A stretch of 7,801 bases of DNA, taken from positions 1 through 7,801 of the forward strand of contig RFIY01000363.1 of the NCBI GenBank assembly GCA_003695505.1, given 5' to 3'. The DNA comes from Candidatus Dadabacteria bacterium. Lineage in GTDB: Bacteria > J088. This document shows, in pieces, positions 1 to 6,982 of this stretch (positions are counted from its first letter, which is position 1; every line of letters begins with the position of its first letter). Both the position numbers and the translations under genes were made by a program. The notes under the pieces were generated by a model. It was not told the DNA's origin and searched no databases. It was given only the letters and a program-made list of their open reading frames with translations.

Positions 1-153
1 CGGTCGCCGCAGGGGCGTGTGGTGCACGCGACCGGAGACGAAACGCACATCGGGCGTATCGAGCCGGTTCGAATTGAGCGGGCAACGGCCAATGCGTTGT
101 ATGGTGCGCTGGCCGGCGGCTCGAACACTGCCGCAGTAGCCGCGGTGCGTTGA
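1..153 (+). CDS. miaB: MiaB-type tRNA methylthiotransferase, C-terminal end (partial)
   Basis: Only the last 50 codons lie in the window; the reading frame is open from base 1 to TGA at 151-153. The visible residues (GRVVHATGDETHIGRIEPV, then a segment reading RIERATANALYGAL) follow the pattern of the C-terminal TRAM RNA-binding domain of MiaB, where a G-R-x-V-x-F/H-x-G stretch leads to I-G-x-x-x-x-V-x-I and N-x-L-x-G. MiaB is a radical-SAM enzyme that converts i6A37 to ms2i6A37 in tRNAs reading UNN codons. The radical-SAM and UPF0004 domains would be upstream and cannot be checked. The related enzyme RimO also ends in TRAM, but its pattern fits less well. The TRAM sequence is fairly divergent from the enterobacterial one. 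The next gene begins four bases after the stop, which suggests co-transcription. Confidence 0.55.
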   Translation, partial: RSPQGRVVHATGDETHIGRIEPVRIERATANALYGALAGGSNTAAVAAVR

Positions 154-157
154 ACAG

Positions 158-1924
158 GTGGCCGGTCGCGAACAACTGATATTTCTGACCGGGCATGCCG
201 GCGGCGTGCCGTCGAGCTGGACGGCATTGCTCGAACAGGAAGCGCTGCCCCCATTGCGGGTCGCGGAATGGGATGAGCTGCTCGATACGGGCGAAGGTGA
301 CCTGATCTTCGTCTTTCCCGACCGCCTCAACGAGCGTCGGCCGAACGACGCCAATGTTGCGCGCCGCCTGCCGGGTGCCTGCTGGGTGGCGGTACTGGAA
401 GATCCCTCTCCGGGCGCTGTGCGCGATGTGGTTGCGCGCGGCTATGACGAGGTGGTCGACCTGAGTGGAGATCCGGCGCTCGTGATTGCACCGGTCTTGC
501 GACTGCGACGTCGTTCGGGCGAGGTGCGGGAAGGCGCGAAGCTTCTCGAAGAGAGCCTGGAAGCCTATCAGGAACTGAGTGCTCTGGATCGTGTGCGCCG
601 CAGCCTGCGGATCCTCGATTTGCGCGAGCTGGGGCAGCGCATCGTCGAGGATCTGGCCGAGGTGATCGGCGAATCTTCGGGTGTGATGTGGTTGCCCGAG
701 GAAAACGTCGAACAGGCTGGACTGCTTCGTGCGCTGGTCGATACCACGGGGCCATCTTCGGACCGGTTGTTTGCGCTGCATCAGTTGCATATGGCTCGGG
801 AGCTGCTCGACGGGGAGATCCTCGAAGGCGAACTCGACGGGGTCAACTCGATTCTGGTGCCGTTCGTCGAAGGGGGGTTGTTGCTTGCGCTGGTACAGAT
901 TCCGCGTGGCAATGCGCAGGCAATGCTCCACCGCGATCTTCGACGTCTGCGCATGCTGCGAGACTGGTTTCGACTGGCGCTGCAGAACAGTTTCGAGACC
1001 GAGCAGATGCGCAAGGTGCTGCGAAGCCGCTATGGAGATTTCTTTGCACCTGAGTCATTTCGACAGCATCTGGACAAGGCGATCCTGCAAGCGTCTCGCT
1101 ATCGGCGTCCGCTCAGCGTCGCGGGGCTGTTCGTTGATTTGCCCGAACAGCAGCGGCAACGGGTCTTCCAGTTTCTGCTCGGTTTGTTGCGTGACGCCGA
1201 CGTGTTCGAGGAACCTGACGCACGACGCGCACGCATCTTCCTTCCGGAGACCGATTACATGGGCGCGCTTCAGTTCTTGCGGCGGATCCGTCGCGAGATT
1301 CAGCAGCGATTCCCATCGTCGGTATACGAGCGTCTGGTGGCCACGGCCGTGTCCTACCCGTGGCACGGTGAATCGACGAATGACATGTTCGAGGCACTGG
1401 GGCACGCCCTCGATGACGCCGTGCGCGCGCAGGAATTGGCCGCGCGGGTTCGCCGAGAGCCGCTGATTCGCGGTTTGCACGAGCTGCATGCCATGAGCGA
1501 GCTTTTATTCGACGATCCGAATGAGTGGGCCGATTTCGCCTTTCATTTTGTTCAGGAAACGTCGCTGTGCGATCCCGACGCGAGCCGACTGCTGTTGTTT
1601 CTCGGCGGGCACCGCCAGTCACTGCGGACTTTCGCGCCGTTGTTCGAATTCCCGGCGCGCTGGGACCGGATGCTGGTTGCTGCCGCGCTTGATGCCGAAG
1701 AGCACGAACCGGACTCCGGTCCAATCGCGATCATTCGGGACGCGGCCATGCAGGACGTGTACCTGTTCGCGCACGAGCGCCCCGAGTCCGCGTTGCTTGG
1801 ATGGGTCATTGCCGGCGATGACGGTGACTGGCGGGGTGGCATCGTCCGCCGCACCGATCTGATTCGCGCGGTGTTCGACCGCTTTGAGGATCAGTACCTG
1901 TTGCATCAGCGCTGGGCACAATAA
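158..1924 (+). CDS. GAF-like / degenerate GGDEF signalling protein with pseudo-receiver N-terminus
   Basis: This is a 588-residue soluble protein with no signal peptide or membrane segment. The start is GTG at 158; no clear SD precedes it, so coupling to the upstream stop at 153 is likely. Residues about 4-115 alternate strands and helices like a receiver domain, but the third-strand aspartate position is F53 (D48-L-I-F-V-F-P-D55), so phosphorylation is doubtful. A helical linker leads to a GAF-like region at about 145-280. Residues about 294-440 follow the GGDEF fold pattern: F-x-x-x-L-x-x-x-I near 299, then R-I-F-L-P-E-T-D-x-x-G-A at 359-369, T-A-V-S and a late helix. The GGDEF signature itself is replaced by D354-A-R-R-A358, so no cyclase activity is expected. 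An RxxD motif (R345-D-A-D348) sits five residues before that position, as in the c-di-GMP inhibitory site. Residues 445-588 are unrecognised. The fold assignments are made by eye. A receptor or scaffold role is inferred. Confidence 0.75.
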   Translation: MAGREQLIFLTGHAGGVPSSWTALLEQEALPPLRVAEWDELLDTGEGDLIFVFPDRLNERRPNDANVARRLPGACWVAVLEDPSPGAVRDVVARGYDEVVDLSGDPALVIAPVLRLRRRSGEVREGAKLLEESLEAYQELSALDRVRRSLRILDLRELGQRIVEDLAEVIGESSGVMWLPEENVEQAGLLRALVDTTGPSSDRLFALHQLHMARELLDGEILEGELDGVNSILVPFVEGGLLLALVQIPRGNAQAMLHRDLRRLRMLRDWFRLALQNSFETEQMRKVLRSRYGDFFAPESFRQHLDKAILQASRYRRPLSVAGLFVDLPEQQRQRVFQFLLGLLRDADVFEEPDARRARIFLPETDYMGALQFLRRIRREIQQRFPSSVYERLVATAVSYPWHGESTNDMFEALGHALDDAVRAQELAARVRREPLIRGLHELHAMSELLFDDPNEWADFAFHFVQETSLCDPDASRLLLFLGGHRQSLRTFAPLFEFPARWDRMLVAAALDAEEHEPDSGPIAIIRDAAMQDVYLFAHERPESALLGWVIAGDDGDWRGGIVRRTDLIRAVFDRFEDQYLLHQRWAQ

Positions 1925-3351
1925 TGGCCGGCCGGACCATATTGCTCGGCGCATCCGCCGGCGAGATGACGACGCGGCTTGTCGAAGCACTGGAGCGCTG
2001 CGACATTCACAGCGAGGTCGTCGCCAACGGGCCACAGGTCATGGAACGGGCGCTGTTTGAGCGCTACGACGCGGTCGTGCTCGACACCAGCATGGCGCTG
2101 CTCGATCCACGCCAACTGCGTGACCTGCTCAAGACGAATCCGCGCACACGGTCACTGCCCATCCACATGCTCGACCTGGAGTCACGGGCGCCGGATGATC
2201 CGGTATATTTGCGCAAGGCCGTCGATGATCTGTCCTGGATCGGGCCACTGATGCCGGCCGATCGCAGCCCGACGGCGGGAGTCGTGACGGCCGACCTGGG
2301 AGAAATCCAACTGCCCGATATGCTGCAAATGTTGTTGCAGAACCGGCGCGCCGGCGTCGTGCAGATCGAATCGCGCGGGCGGCTGGGGCTGATCGAAGTC
2401 AGCGCCGGTCAGTTCGGGCGGATTCAGCTCGAATCACACGAAGGGCTCAAGGCGCTGTCGCGGATGCTGTCGTGGGAGACCGGCAGCTTTCGCTTCCAGC
2501 CGAAAGAACAGGTCGAACCCGCCGCGGGAAGCGATGCGATCGGGATGCTGCTCGATGCCGTTCGGCTTGCGGACGAAGCCGCGAAGCTCCGTGAGCGTGT
2601 ACCACCTGGGAGTCGTCTCGGGTTTCTGGCAAACGGCAAGGGCGCACCACGCGAGTCCCTGCACGAAGAAATTCTGATGCTGATCGACTTTTACGGCGCC
2701 GTGGACGACATTCTCGAGCGCGTGCCGGAACCGGATGCGATGATCCTCGAGGCGATCCTTGCGTTGCAGGAAGGAGGCTGGGTCGAAATCCGTCTGCCGC
2801 GAGATGTCGCCGATACCAGTCAGTTTGGCGATATTGACGTCCGGGCTGAACTGCGCGGTGCCGAGCATCCGATTGTCTGGGTCGTCGGGCAGGCGCCGGA
2901 TATCCCGCGGATCCTCTGGAACGACGCCCGGATGCAGCAACGGCTGATTGCGCGCCGCTCCATTCGCAACAGCGGCCGTTTTGGTGGGCACGGCTGGATT
3001 GTTGATCTCGGTGAGCAACGGGCCTGGCTGCGCTTCGTCCCCGCATCTCCGATGCTGGCGGCGATCGCGGATCGACCCGGGTTCGTGCATGCCGGTGCGA
3101 TCATGGTGTTTTCAGAAGTCGATGGAGATGACGTGACGGCCCTGGTCGAGGCGGCCGGTGAACTCGAAAAACTGGGTGCTCATCCGGTGTGGCTGCCTCT
3201 CGACCAGCAGACAGGTGTCGATGAGGCGGCGGTCTGGATCGATGAGGCCGGCCGTGAACTTCCCGGCACGATTCTCCATCCATCGGACGACCTGCCGCAG
3301 CAATTCTGGCAGGCGCTGCGTGTTGCCGTTGGCGAGGCCGGTGAATGGTGA
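1924..3351 (+). CDS. Receiver-like protein with PATAN (DUF4388) domain
   Basis: A 475-residue soluble protein whose ATG overlaps the previous stop by one base (TAATG), a classic coupling arrangement. Residues about 4-115 look like a response-regulator receiver: D54 in A-V-V-L-D-T-S-M is in the phosphoacceptor position, but the acidic pair after strand 1 is missing (I-L-L-G-A-S). Residues about 123-193 match the PATAN/DUF4388 pattern: A-D-L-G-E-I-x-L-P-D-M-L-Q-M-L, then R-A-G-V-V-x-I, G-x-I-x-V-x-x-G-Q-F, A-L-x-x-M-L-S-W-E-T-G-S-F-R-F. In other bacteria this domain is found on two-component and GTPase-linked regulators and is thought to mediate protein contacts. Residues 205-290 are helical and could be a winged-helix-like module. 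Residues 315-475 have alternating strands and helices beginning P-I-V-W-V-V-G-Q and recall a degenerate Ras-like GTPase, but no P-loop is present. The N-terminus (MAGRTILLGA) resembles that of its upstream neighbour. A partner role in the same pathway is inferred. Confidence 0.78.
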   Translation: MAGRTILLGASAGEMTTRLVEALERCDIHSEVVANGPQVMERALFERYDAVVLDTSMALLDPRQLRDLLKTNPRTRSLPIHMLDLESRAPDDPVYLRKAVDDLSWIGPLMPADRSPTAGVVTADLGEIQLPDMLQMLLQNRRAGVVQIESRGRLGLIEVSAGQFGRIQLESHEGLKALSRMLSWETGSFRFQPKEQVEPAAGSDAIGMLLDAVRLADEAAKLRERVPPGSRLGFLANGKGAPRESLHEEILMLIDFYGAVDDILERVPEPDAMILEAILALQEGGWVEIRLPRDVADTSQFGDIDVRAELRGAEHPIVWVVGQAPDIPRILWNDARMQQRLIARRSIRNSGRFGGHGWIVDLGEQRAWLRFVPASPMLAAIADRPGFVHAGAIMVFSEVDGDDVTALVEAAGELEKLGAHPVWLPLDQQTGVDEAAVWIDEAGRELPGTILHPSDDLPQQFWQALRVAVGEAGEW

Positions 3352-4121
3352 AGCGACCGCTTGCCCTGGCCGTCGCGCTGCTGGCTGGTTGTGGTACGCC
3401 GTTCGGGATCTATCACGAGGTGCGACCCGGTCAGACGCTCTATCGGATCGCGCGGACATACGGCGTGGATCCCGCAAAACTGCAGCGCCTCAATCGGATT
3501 CAGGATCCAACGCGCATCCGACCAGGCGACATGATCTTTGTGCCAGGTGCCGATCGCACGCGCGAGGTGCCGACGATGCCGACCGGCGGCAAACGCACCG
3601 CGACGACGACGCGTTCAACGCAGCCGCCACCGAAAGGCAGTTCCGGAGCCAGGGAAAGAGTCGAAATCGCGTCGCGGCCAAAGGCCACCTCCACGCCGAA
3701 GTCGACCTGGTCCGGCGGCGACGCGCCGAAGCTGATCTGGCCCGTTCCCAAAGGCGAGGTCAGCAGCGGCTTCGGGCAGCGCGACGGCGCGCCGCACGAT
3801 GGCGTCGATATCCGTGCGCCAGAAGGCTCGCCGGTGCTTGCGGCCGCCGACGGGCGGGTCATCTATTCGGGGGACGGCCTGAAAGGCTATGGCAATCTGA
3901 TCATCGTGCGCCATCAGGGGAGCTGGGCGACGGTATACGCCCACAACAAGGAAAACCTGGTCAATAAGGGCGACTTTGTCGTGCAGGGGCAGAAGATTGC
4001 GACGGTTGGTCAGACCGGACGCGCCAGCGGGCCACACCTCCATTTTGAAGTGCGGTTCGGGAAGGCGCCAAAGAATCCTTTACAATATCTGGCTCAACGA
4101 TCGACATCCTCCGGGAGCTGA
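3345..4121 (+). CDS. LysM/M23 peptidoglycan hydrolase lipoprotein, NlpD-like
   Basis: A 258-residue protein. The N-terminus MVKRPLALAVALLAGC is a lipoprotein signal with lipobox L13-A-G-C16; Gly at +2 predicts outer-membrane sorting. A single LysM peptidoglycan-binding domain spans about 23-67 (HEVRPGQTLYRIA to IRPGDMIFVP). A Pro/Thr/Ser/Lys-rich linker (about 70-127) joins it to a C-terminal M23 (LytM) domain at 130-249, which ends in the NlpD-like N-P-L-Q-Y-L. The zinc and catalytic residues are all present: H151-x3-D155, H200, and H231-x-H233. E. coli NlpD and EnvC lack such a complete set and only activate amidases, so this protein may cleave peptide cross-links itself. The ATG at 3345 overlaps the previous gene by 7 bases; GTG at 3348 is an alternative start that leaves the lipobox intact. 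It is shorter than E. coli NlpD. Its order after two regulator-like genes suggests control of, or by, envelope growth or division. Confidence 0.9.
   Translation: MVKRPLALAVALLAGCGTPFGIYHEVRPGQTLYRIARTYGVDPAKLQRLNRIQDPTRIRPGDMIFVPGADRTREVPTMPTGGKRTATTTRSTQPPPKGSSGARERVEIASRPKATSTPKSTWSGGDAPKLIWPVPKGEVSSGFGQRDGAPHDGVDIRAPEGSPVLAAADGRVIYSGDGLKGYGNLIIVRHQGSWATVYAHNKENLVNKGDFVVQGQKIATVGQTGRASGPHLHFEVRFGKAPKNPLQYLAQRSTSSGS
4113..4117 (+). promoter_or_regulatory. Ribosome binding site of threonine synthase
   Basis: GGGAG lies 5 bases before ATG 4123, inside the last codons of the lipoprotein gene. It fixes the threonine synthase start and argues against the in-frame extension upstream to 3976. Confidence 0.75.
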
Positions 4122-4122
4122 C

Positions 4123-5463
4123 ATGGACGACTTTCGCTGCTGGTATCGGGGCATCGACCCGAACTTCGACGAGGTATATGCAATCGACCGCGTGATCTAT
4201 CGCGGCGAACAGAGCGGCGCACTGCTCGAAGTCGAGCACGACCGCGAGGCCTGGCGGGCCGCAGGTGATGCGGACTGGTGGCGCGACCTGTTCAGCCGTC
4301 GCTGGGGCAGTGTGACCCACCCGCACAACAGCGGTGTCTGGGGCAAAAAGGAATGGGTGCTGCCTGTCGTGGACGAGGACAACATCGTCACCCTCGGTGA
4401 AGGGCGCACCCATCTGATGCCGGTGCCACGTTACGGTGAGCGCGTCGGCGTGCCCAACGTCTGGATCAAGATGTGCGGCAACAGTCACACCGGCAGCTTC
4501 AAGGACCTTGGTATGACGGTGCTCGTGTCGATGGTCAACCAGATGCGCGCCGATGGCGCCGATATCCCGGCCGTGATTTGCGCATCGACCGGAGACACCT
4601 CCGCGGCGCTGGCCGCGTATGGCGCAGCGGCCGGAATTCCGACGATCGTCATGCTGCCGCGCGGCAAGGTTTCAACGGCGCAGCTCGTGCAGCCACTGGC
4701 CAATGGCGCCCTCGTGCTCAGCCTTGATACCGACTTCGATGGCTGTATGGCGCTCGTGCAGGAGCTGACCAGCAAATACAACCTCTATCTCGCCAACTCG
4801 ATGAACAGCCTGCGCGTCGAGGGCCAGAAAACGGTGGCCTACGACATCGTGCAGCAGCTCGGCTGGGACGTGCCGGACTGGATCATCATCCCTGGGGGCA
4901 ACCTCGGCAATGTCAGCGCCCTCGCGAAGGGTTTCGAAGATCTCGAAGCCGTCGGCATCATCGACCGTCGCCCGCGGATTTGCTGCGCCCAGACCGACCT
5001 CGCGAATCCGCTTTACCAGAGTTATCGCGCCGGCTGGGCCGACCTTGATCCGGTGACCGCGGGCGATACGCTCGCATCCGCGATCCGCATTGGCAACCCC
5101 GTCAGTTTTCCGAAGGCGGTGCGCGCGCTCAAGGCGTTCAACGGCGTCGTCGCGTCGGTGTCCGAACAGGAACTCGCCGATGCCGCGGCGGCTGCCGATC
5201 TTGCAGGGACATACAGTTGTCCGCATACCGGCGTTGCGCTCGCGGCGTTCGAGCAGCTCGCGCGCAATGGCGAGATCGGCCGCGATGACCGTGTCGTGAT
5301 CGTCAGCACCGCGCACGGGCTCAAGTTCACCGAGTTCAAGGTTGGCTATCACGAAGGTGCGCTGCCGGGCATCGAGCCGGCGCACGCCAATCGGCCGGTC
5401 GAGCTGCCGGCCGACCGCGACGCGATCTGGGACGCCATCCAGCGGGAGCTTGAGCGGCGCTGA
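4123..5463 (+). CDS. thrC: Threonine synthase
   Basis: A 446-residue PLP-dependent enzyme that converts O-phospho-L-homoserine to L-threonine and phosphate, the last step of threonine synthesis, in the cytoplasm. The PLP Schiff-base lysine is K127 in S-H-T-G-S-F-K-D-L-G-M. C153-A-S-T-G-D-T-S160 is the substrate-carboxylate loop. P257-G-G-N-L-G-N263 is the phosphate-binding loop for PLP. The C-terminal S-T-A-H-G-L-K matches the family's T-x-H-G-L-K. The N-terminus is odd: relatives have a small zinc ribbon with two CxxC pairs before G-G-L-L-E-V, whereas here the segment (FRCWYRGIDP ... YRGEQSGALLEVEHD) keeps only C6. The C-terminal tail after the core is longer than in short bacterial ThrC. 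It follows the lipoprotein stop by one base and is probably in the same transcript. No other threonine or homoserine gene is in view. The family assignment is firm. Confidence 0.95.
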   Translation: MDDFRCWYRGIDPNFDEVYAIDRVIYRGEQSGALLEVEHDREAWRAAGDADWWRDLFSRRWGSVTHPHNSGVWGKKEWVLPVVDEDNIVTLGEGRTHLMPVPRYGERVGVPNVWIKMCGNSHTGSFKDLGMTVLVSMVNQMRADGADIPAVICASTGDTSAALAAYGAAAGIPTIVMLPRGKVSTAQLVQPLANGALVLSLDTDFDGCMALVQELTSKYNLYLANSMNSLRVEGQKTVAYDIVQQLGWDVPDWIIIPGGNLGNVSALAKGFEDLEAVGIIDRRPRICCAQTDLANPLYQSYRAGWADLDPVTAGDTLASAIRIGNPVSFPKAVRALKAFNGVVASVSEQELADAAAAADLAGTYSCPHTGVALAAFEQLARNGEIGRDDRVVIVSTAHGLKFTEFKVGYHEGALPGIEPAHANRPVELPADRDAIWDAIQRELERR

Positions 5464-5475
5464 GGCAAGTCTCGA

Positions 5476-5505
5476 TTCGAAAGGCGCGCCTGCTTTTGCT
5501 AGACT
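5476..5505 (+). promoter_or_regulatory. Candidate sigma-70 promoter (extended -10) for the aldolase gene
   Basis: TGC-TAGACT (5497-5505) is an extended -10 with four of six consensus bases plus the TG. A weak -35 TTCGAA (5476-5481) lies 18 bases upstream. Transcription would start near 5512, leaving a leader of about 100 bases. The site lies in the 148-bp gap after threonine synthase, the only real break in the upstream gene run. The spacer contains a 10-bp palindrome AGGCGCGCCT (5482-5491). Confidence 0.5.
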
Positions 5506-5599
5506 GACAGGAGCCGCAACCGGCATGCAGGATGCCCGCGGCGAGCCTTCGCGGTTACCTGATCGCGTACACCGACAACCCGTCTTTTTGCCGTCTCCG

Positions 5600-5604
5600 G
5601 GAGG
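5600..5604 (+). promoter_or_regulatory. Ribosome binding site of the aldolase gene
   Basis: GGAGG sits 7 bases before ATG 5612. This is much stronger than anything before the in-frame ATG at 5525, which has only GGAG about 11 bases away, so it decides the start. Confidence 0.8.
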
Positions 5605-5611
5605 AACCGTC

Positions 5612-6913
5612 ATGCCCGAAGTTTACACCAGTGTTGATGCATTGAACGCCGCTGTCCCGAGCGCCGATCAGGCCGCCGCACATATCGATGATCTGGTTCA
5701 TACCTCGACCTTCAGCGACGATGAGGCAACCCGTGATCGCGCGCGGGAACTGATTCGCGCCGCCGCCGAGGCGCAAGGCGCCGGTCCGGGCAGCATTCAG
5801 AACCTCTACGAGGCGATGGGGCGAGGCGAAGTCGACGGTCTGACCGTGCCTGCGATCAACATCCGCACCATGACCTATGACGTCGCTCGTGCGATTCTCC
5901 GCGTCGCGAAAAAACTCGATGCGGGCCCGATCCTGTTCGAAATCGCCCGCAGCGAGATCGGCTATACAATGCAGCGTCCGGCGGAGTACGCGGCATCTGT
6001 TCTTGCGGCCGCCGTCAAGGAAGGCTGGACGCAGCCGGTGATGATCCAGGGCGACCACTTCCAGATCAACGCGGCCAAATACAAGGCGGACGCCCAGGCC
6101 GAAGTCGATGCCGTCAAAGGTCTGATCGATGAGGCGATTCCAGCGGGATTCTACAACATCGATATCGATACCTCGACCCTGGTCGATCTCAGTTTCGATG
6201 ACGTGAACGAGCAGCAGCGACTCAATTATGAAGTCGGCGTCGAACTGAACAAGTATGTCCGTGAGCGCGAGCCCGAAGGCGTGACCATCTCCCTGGGCGG
6301 CGAGATCGGCGAAGTCGGCAAGGAAAACTCGACCCCCGAAGAACTGATCGCCTACATGGACGGCTATCTGAAGCTGCTGCCCGAGGGCATGAAGGGCATT
6401 TCCAAGATCAGCGTCCAGACGGGGACGTCTCACGGCGGCGTGCCGCTGCCCGATGGCTCCATTGCCCAGGTCAAGGTCGACTTCGAAACGCTGACCGAAC
6501 TGGGGCGCATCGCGCGTGAAAAGTATGGCATCGGCGGTGCGGTGCAGCACGGTGCGAGTACACTGCCCGATGAGCTGTTCGACAAATTCACGACCTGCAA
6601 TACCTGTGAAATCCATCTGGCGACCGGTTTCCAGAACATCATCTACGACCACACGCCGCAGGAACTGCTGGATCAGGTCTATGCGTGGTTGCGTGAACAT
6701 TGTGCGGGCGAACGCAAGCCGGATCAGACCGACGAACAGTTCTACTACAAGACGCGCAAAAAGGGCTTCGGGCCGTTCAAGAAAGCATTCTGGAACCTGC
6801 CCGAGGACGTGACCGGCCCGATGTTCGCGGCACTCGAGGCCAAGTTCGAGCTGTTGTTCCGCAAGCTCAACGTGCCCGGGACGCGCGAACTCGTCGAGCG
6901 CTACCTGAAGTAA
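5612..6913 (+). CDS. Class II (zinc-dependent) fructose/tagatose-bisphosphate aldolase family protein
   Basis: A 433-residue cytoplasmic enzyme of the class II aldolase family, which reversibly cleaves fructose 1,6-bisphosphate (or tagatose 1,6-bisphosphate) into DHAP and glyceraldehyde 3-phosphate. Visible landmarks are Q-G-D148-H149-F (catalytic Asp and first metal His), G-G-E231-I-G-E (metal Glu), G-T-S-H274-G-G (second metal His) and V-Q-H313-G-A-S (third metal His). The usual substrate-binding K-x-N-x-D-T-D segment appears as C-E-I-H335-L-A-T. The protein is longer than the E. coli enzyme (about 360 aa) because of an N-terminal helical segment of about 80 residues and a C-terminal extension including K-T-R-K-K-G-F-G-P-F-K-K. 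It resembles the long aldolase-like variants annotated in several phyla, so the preferred sugar phosphate is uncertain. It has its own promoter candidate and a strong SD, and a stem-loop follows the stop codon. It is most likely glycolytic/gluconeogenic. Confidence 0.85.
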   Translation: MPEVYTSVDALNAAVPSADQAAAHIDDLVHTSTFSDDEATRDRARELIRAAAEAQGAGPGSIQNLYEAMGRGEVDGLTVPAINIRTMTYDVARAILRVAKKLDAGPILFEIARSEIGYTMQRPAEYAASVLAAAVKEGWTQPVMIQGDHFQINAAKYKADAQAEVDAVKGLIDEAIPAGFYNIDIDTSTLVDLSFDDVNEQQRLNYEVGVELNKYVREREPEGVTISLGGEIGEVGKENSTPEELIAYMDGYLKLLPEGMKGISKISVQTGTSHGGVPLPDGSIAQVKVDFETLTELGRIAREKYGIGGAVQHGASTLPDELFDKFTTCNTCEIHLATGFQNIIYDHTPQELLDQVYAWLREHCAGERKPDQTDEQFYYKTRKKGFGPFKKAFWNLPEDVTGPMFAALEAKFELLFRKLNVPGTRELVERYLK

Positions 6914-6923
6914 CGGGCGGCGC

Positions 6924-6949
6924 AAACTGTCGCGCGGTTGCGACGGTTT
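6924..6949 (+). terminator. Stem-loop after the aldolase gene, possible terminator
   Basis: AAACTGTCGC (6924-6933) pairs with GCGACGGTTT (6940-6949) through 10 pairs, one of them G-U, around a 6-base loop. It begins 10 bases after the TAA. The right arm ends in TTT, but the bases after it (CGGACC) are not U-rich, so termination may be inefficient or Rho-assisted. Confidence 0.45.
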
Positions 6950-6982
6950 CGGACCGGATTGCAAGATCATCGTGTAGTTCTG

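Noticed and set aside
1113-1724. Minus-strand open frame of 203 codons opposite the 588-aa gene
   Set aside because: Arg/Pro/Ala-rich translation without motifs, antisense to a frame with consistent domain patterns.
4081-4086. TACAAT as a -10 box for threonine synthase
   Set aside because: The bases encode the conserved N-P-L-Q-Y-L end of the lipoprotein, and no -35-like hexamer lies 16-18 bp upstream.
3976-4122. Upstream in-frame extension of threonine synthase
   Set aside because: It would overlap the end of the M23 domain; the SD at 4113-4117 and the family N-terminus support ATG 4123.
5342-5611. Upstream in-frame extension of the aldolase, including ATG 5525
   Set aside because: It overlaps threonine synthase and the promoter candidate; the GGAGG at 5600-5604 supports ATG 5612. 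The ATG at 5525 would add 29 residues but has only a weak, distant GGAG.
4672-5613. Minus-strand open frame of 313 codons opposite threonine synthase
   Set aside because: Antisense shadow of a gene with unmistakable PLP motifs; a GC-rich genome produces such frames by codon bias.
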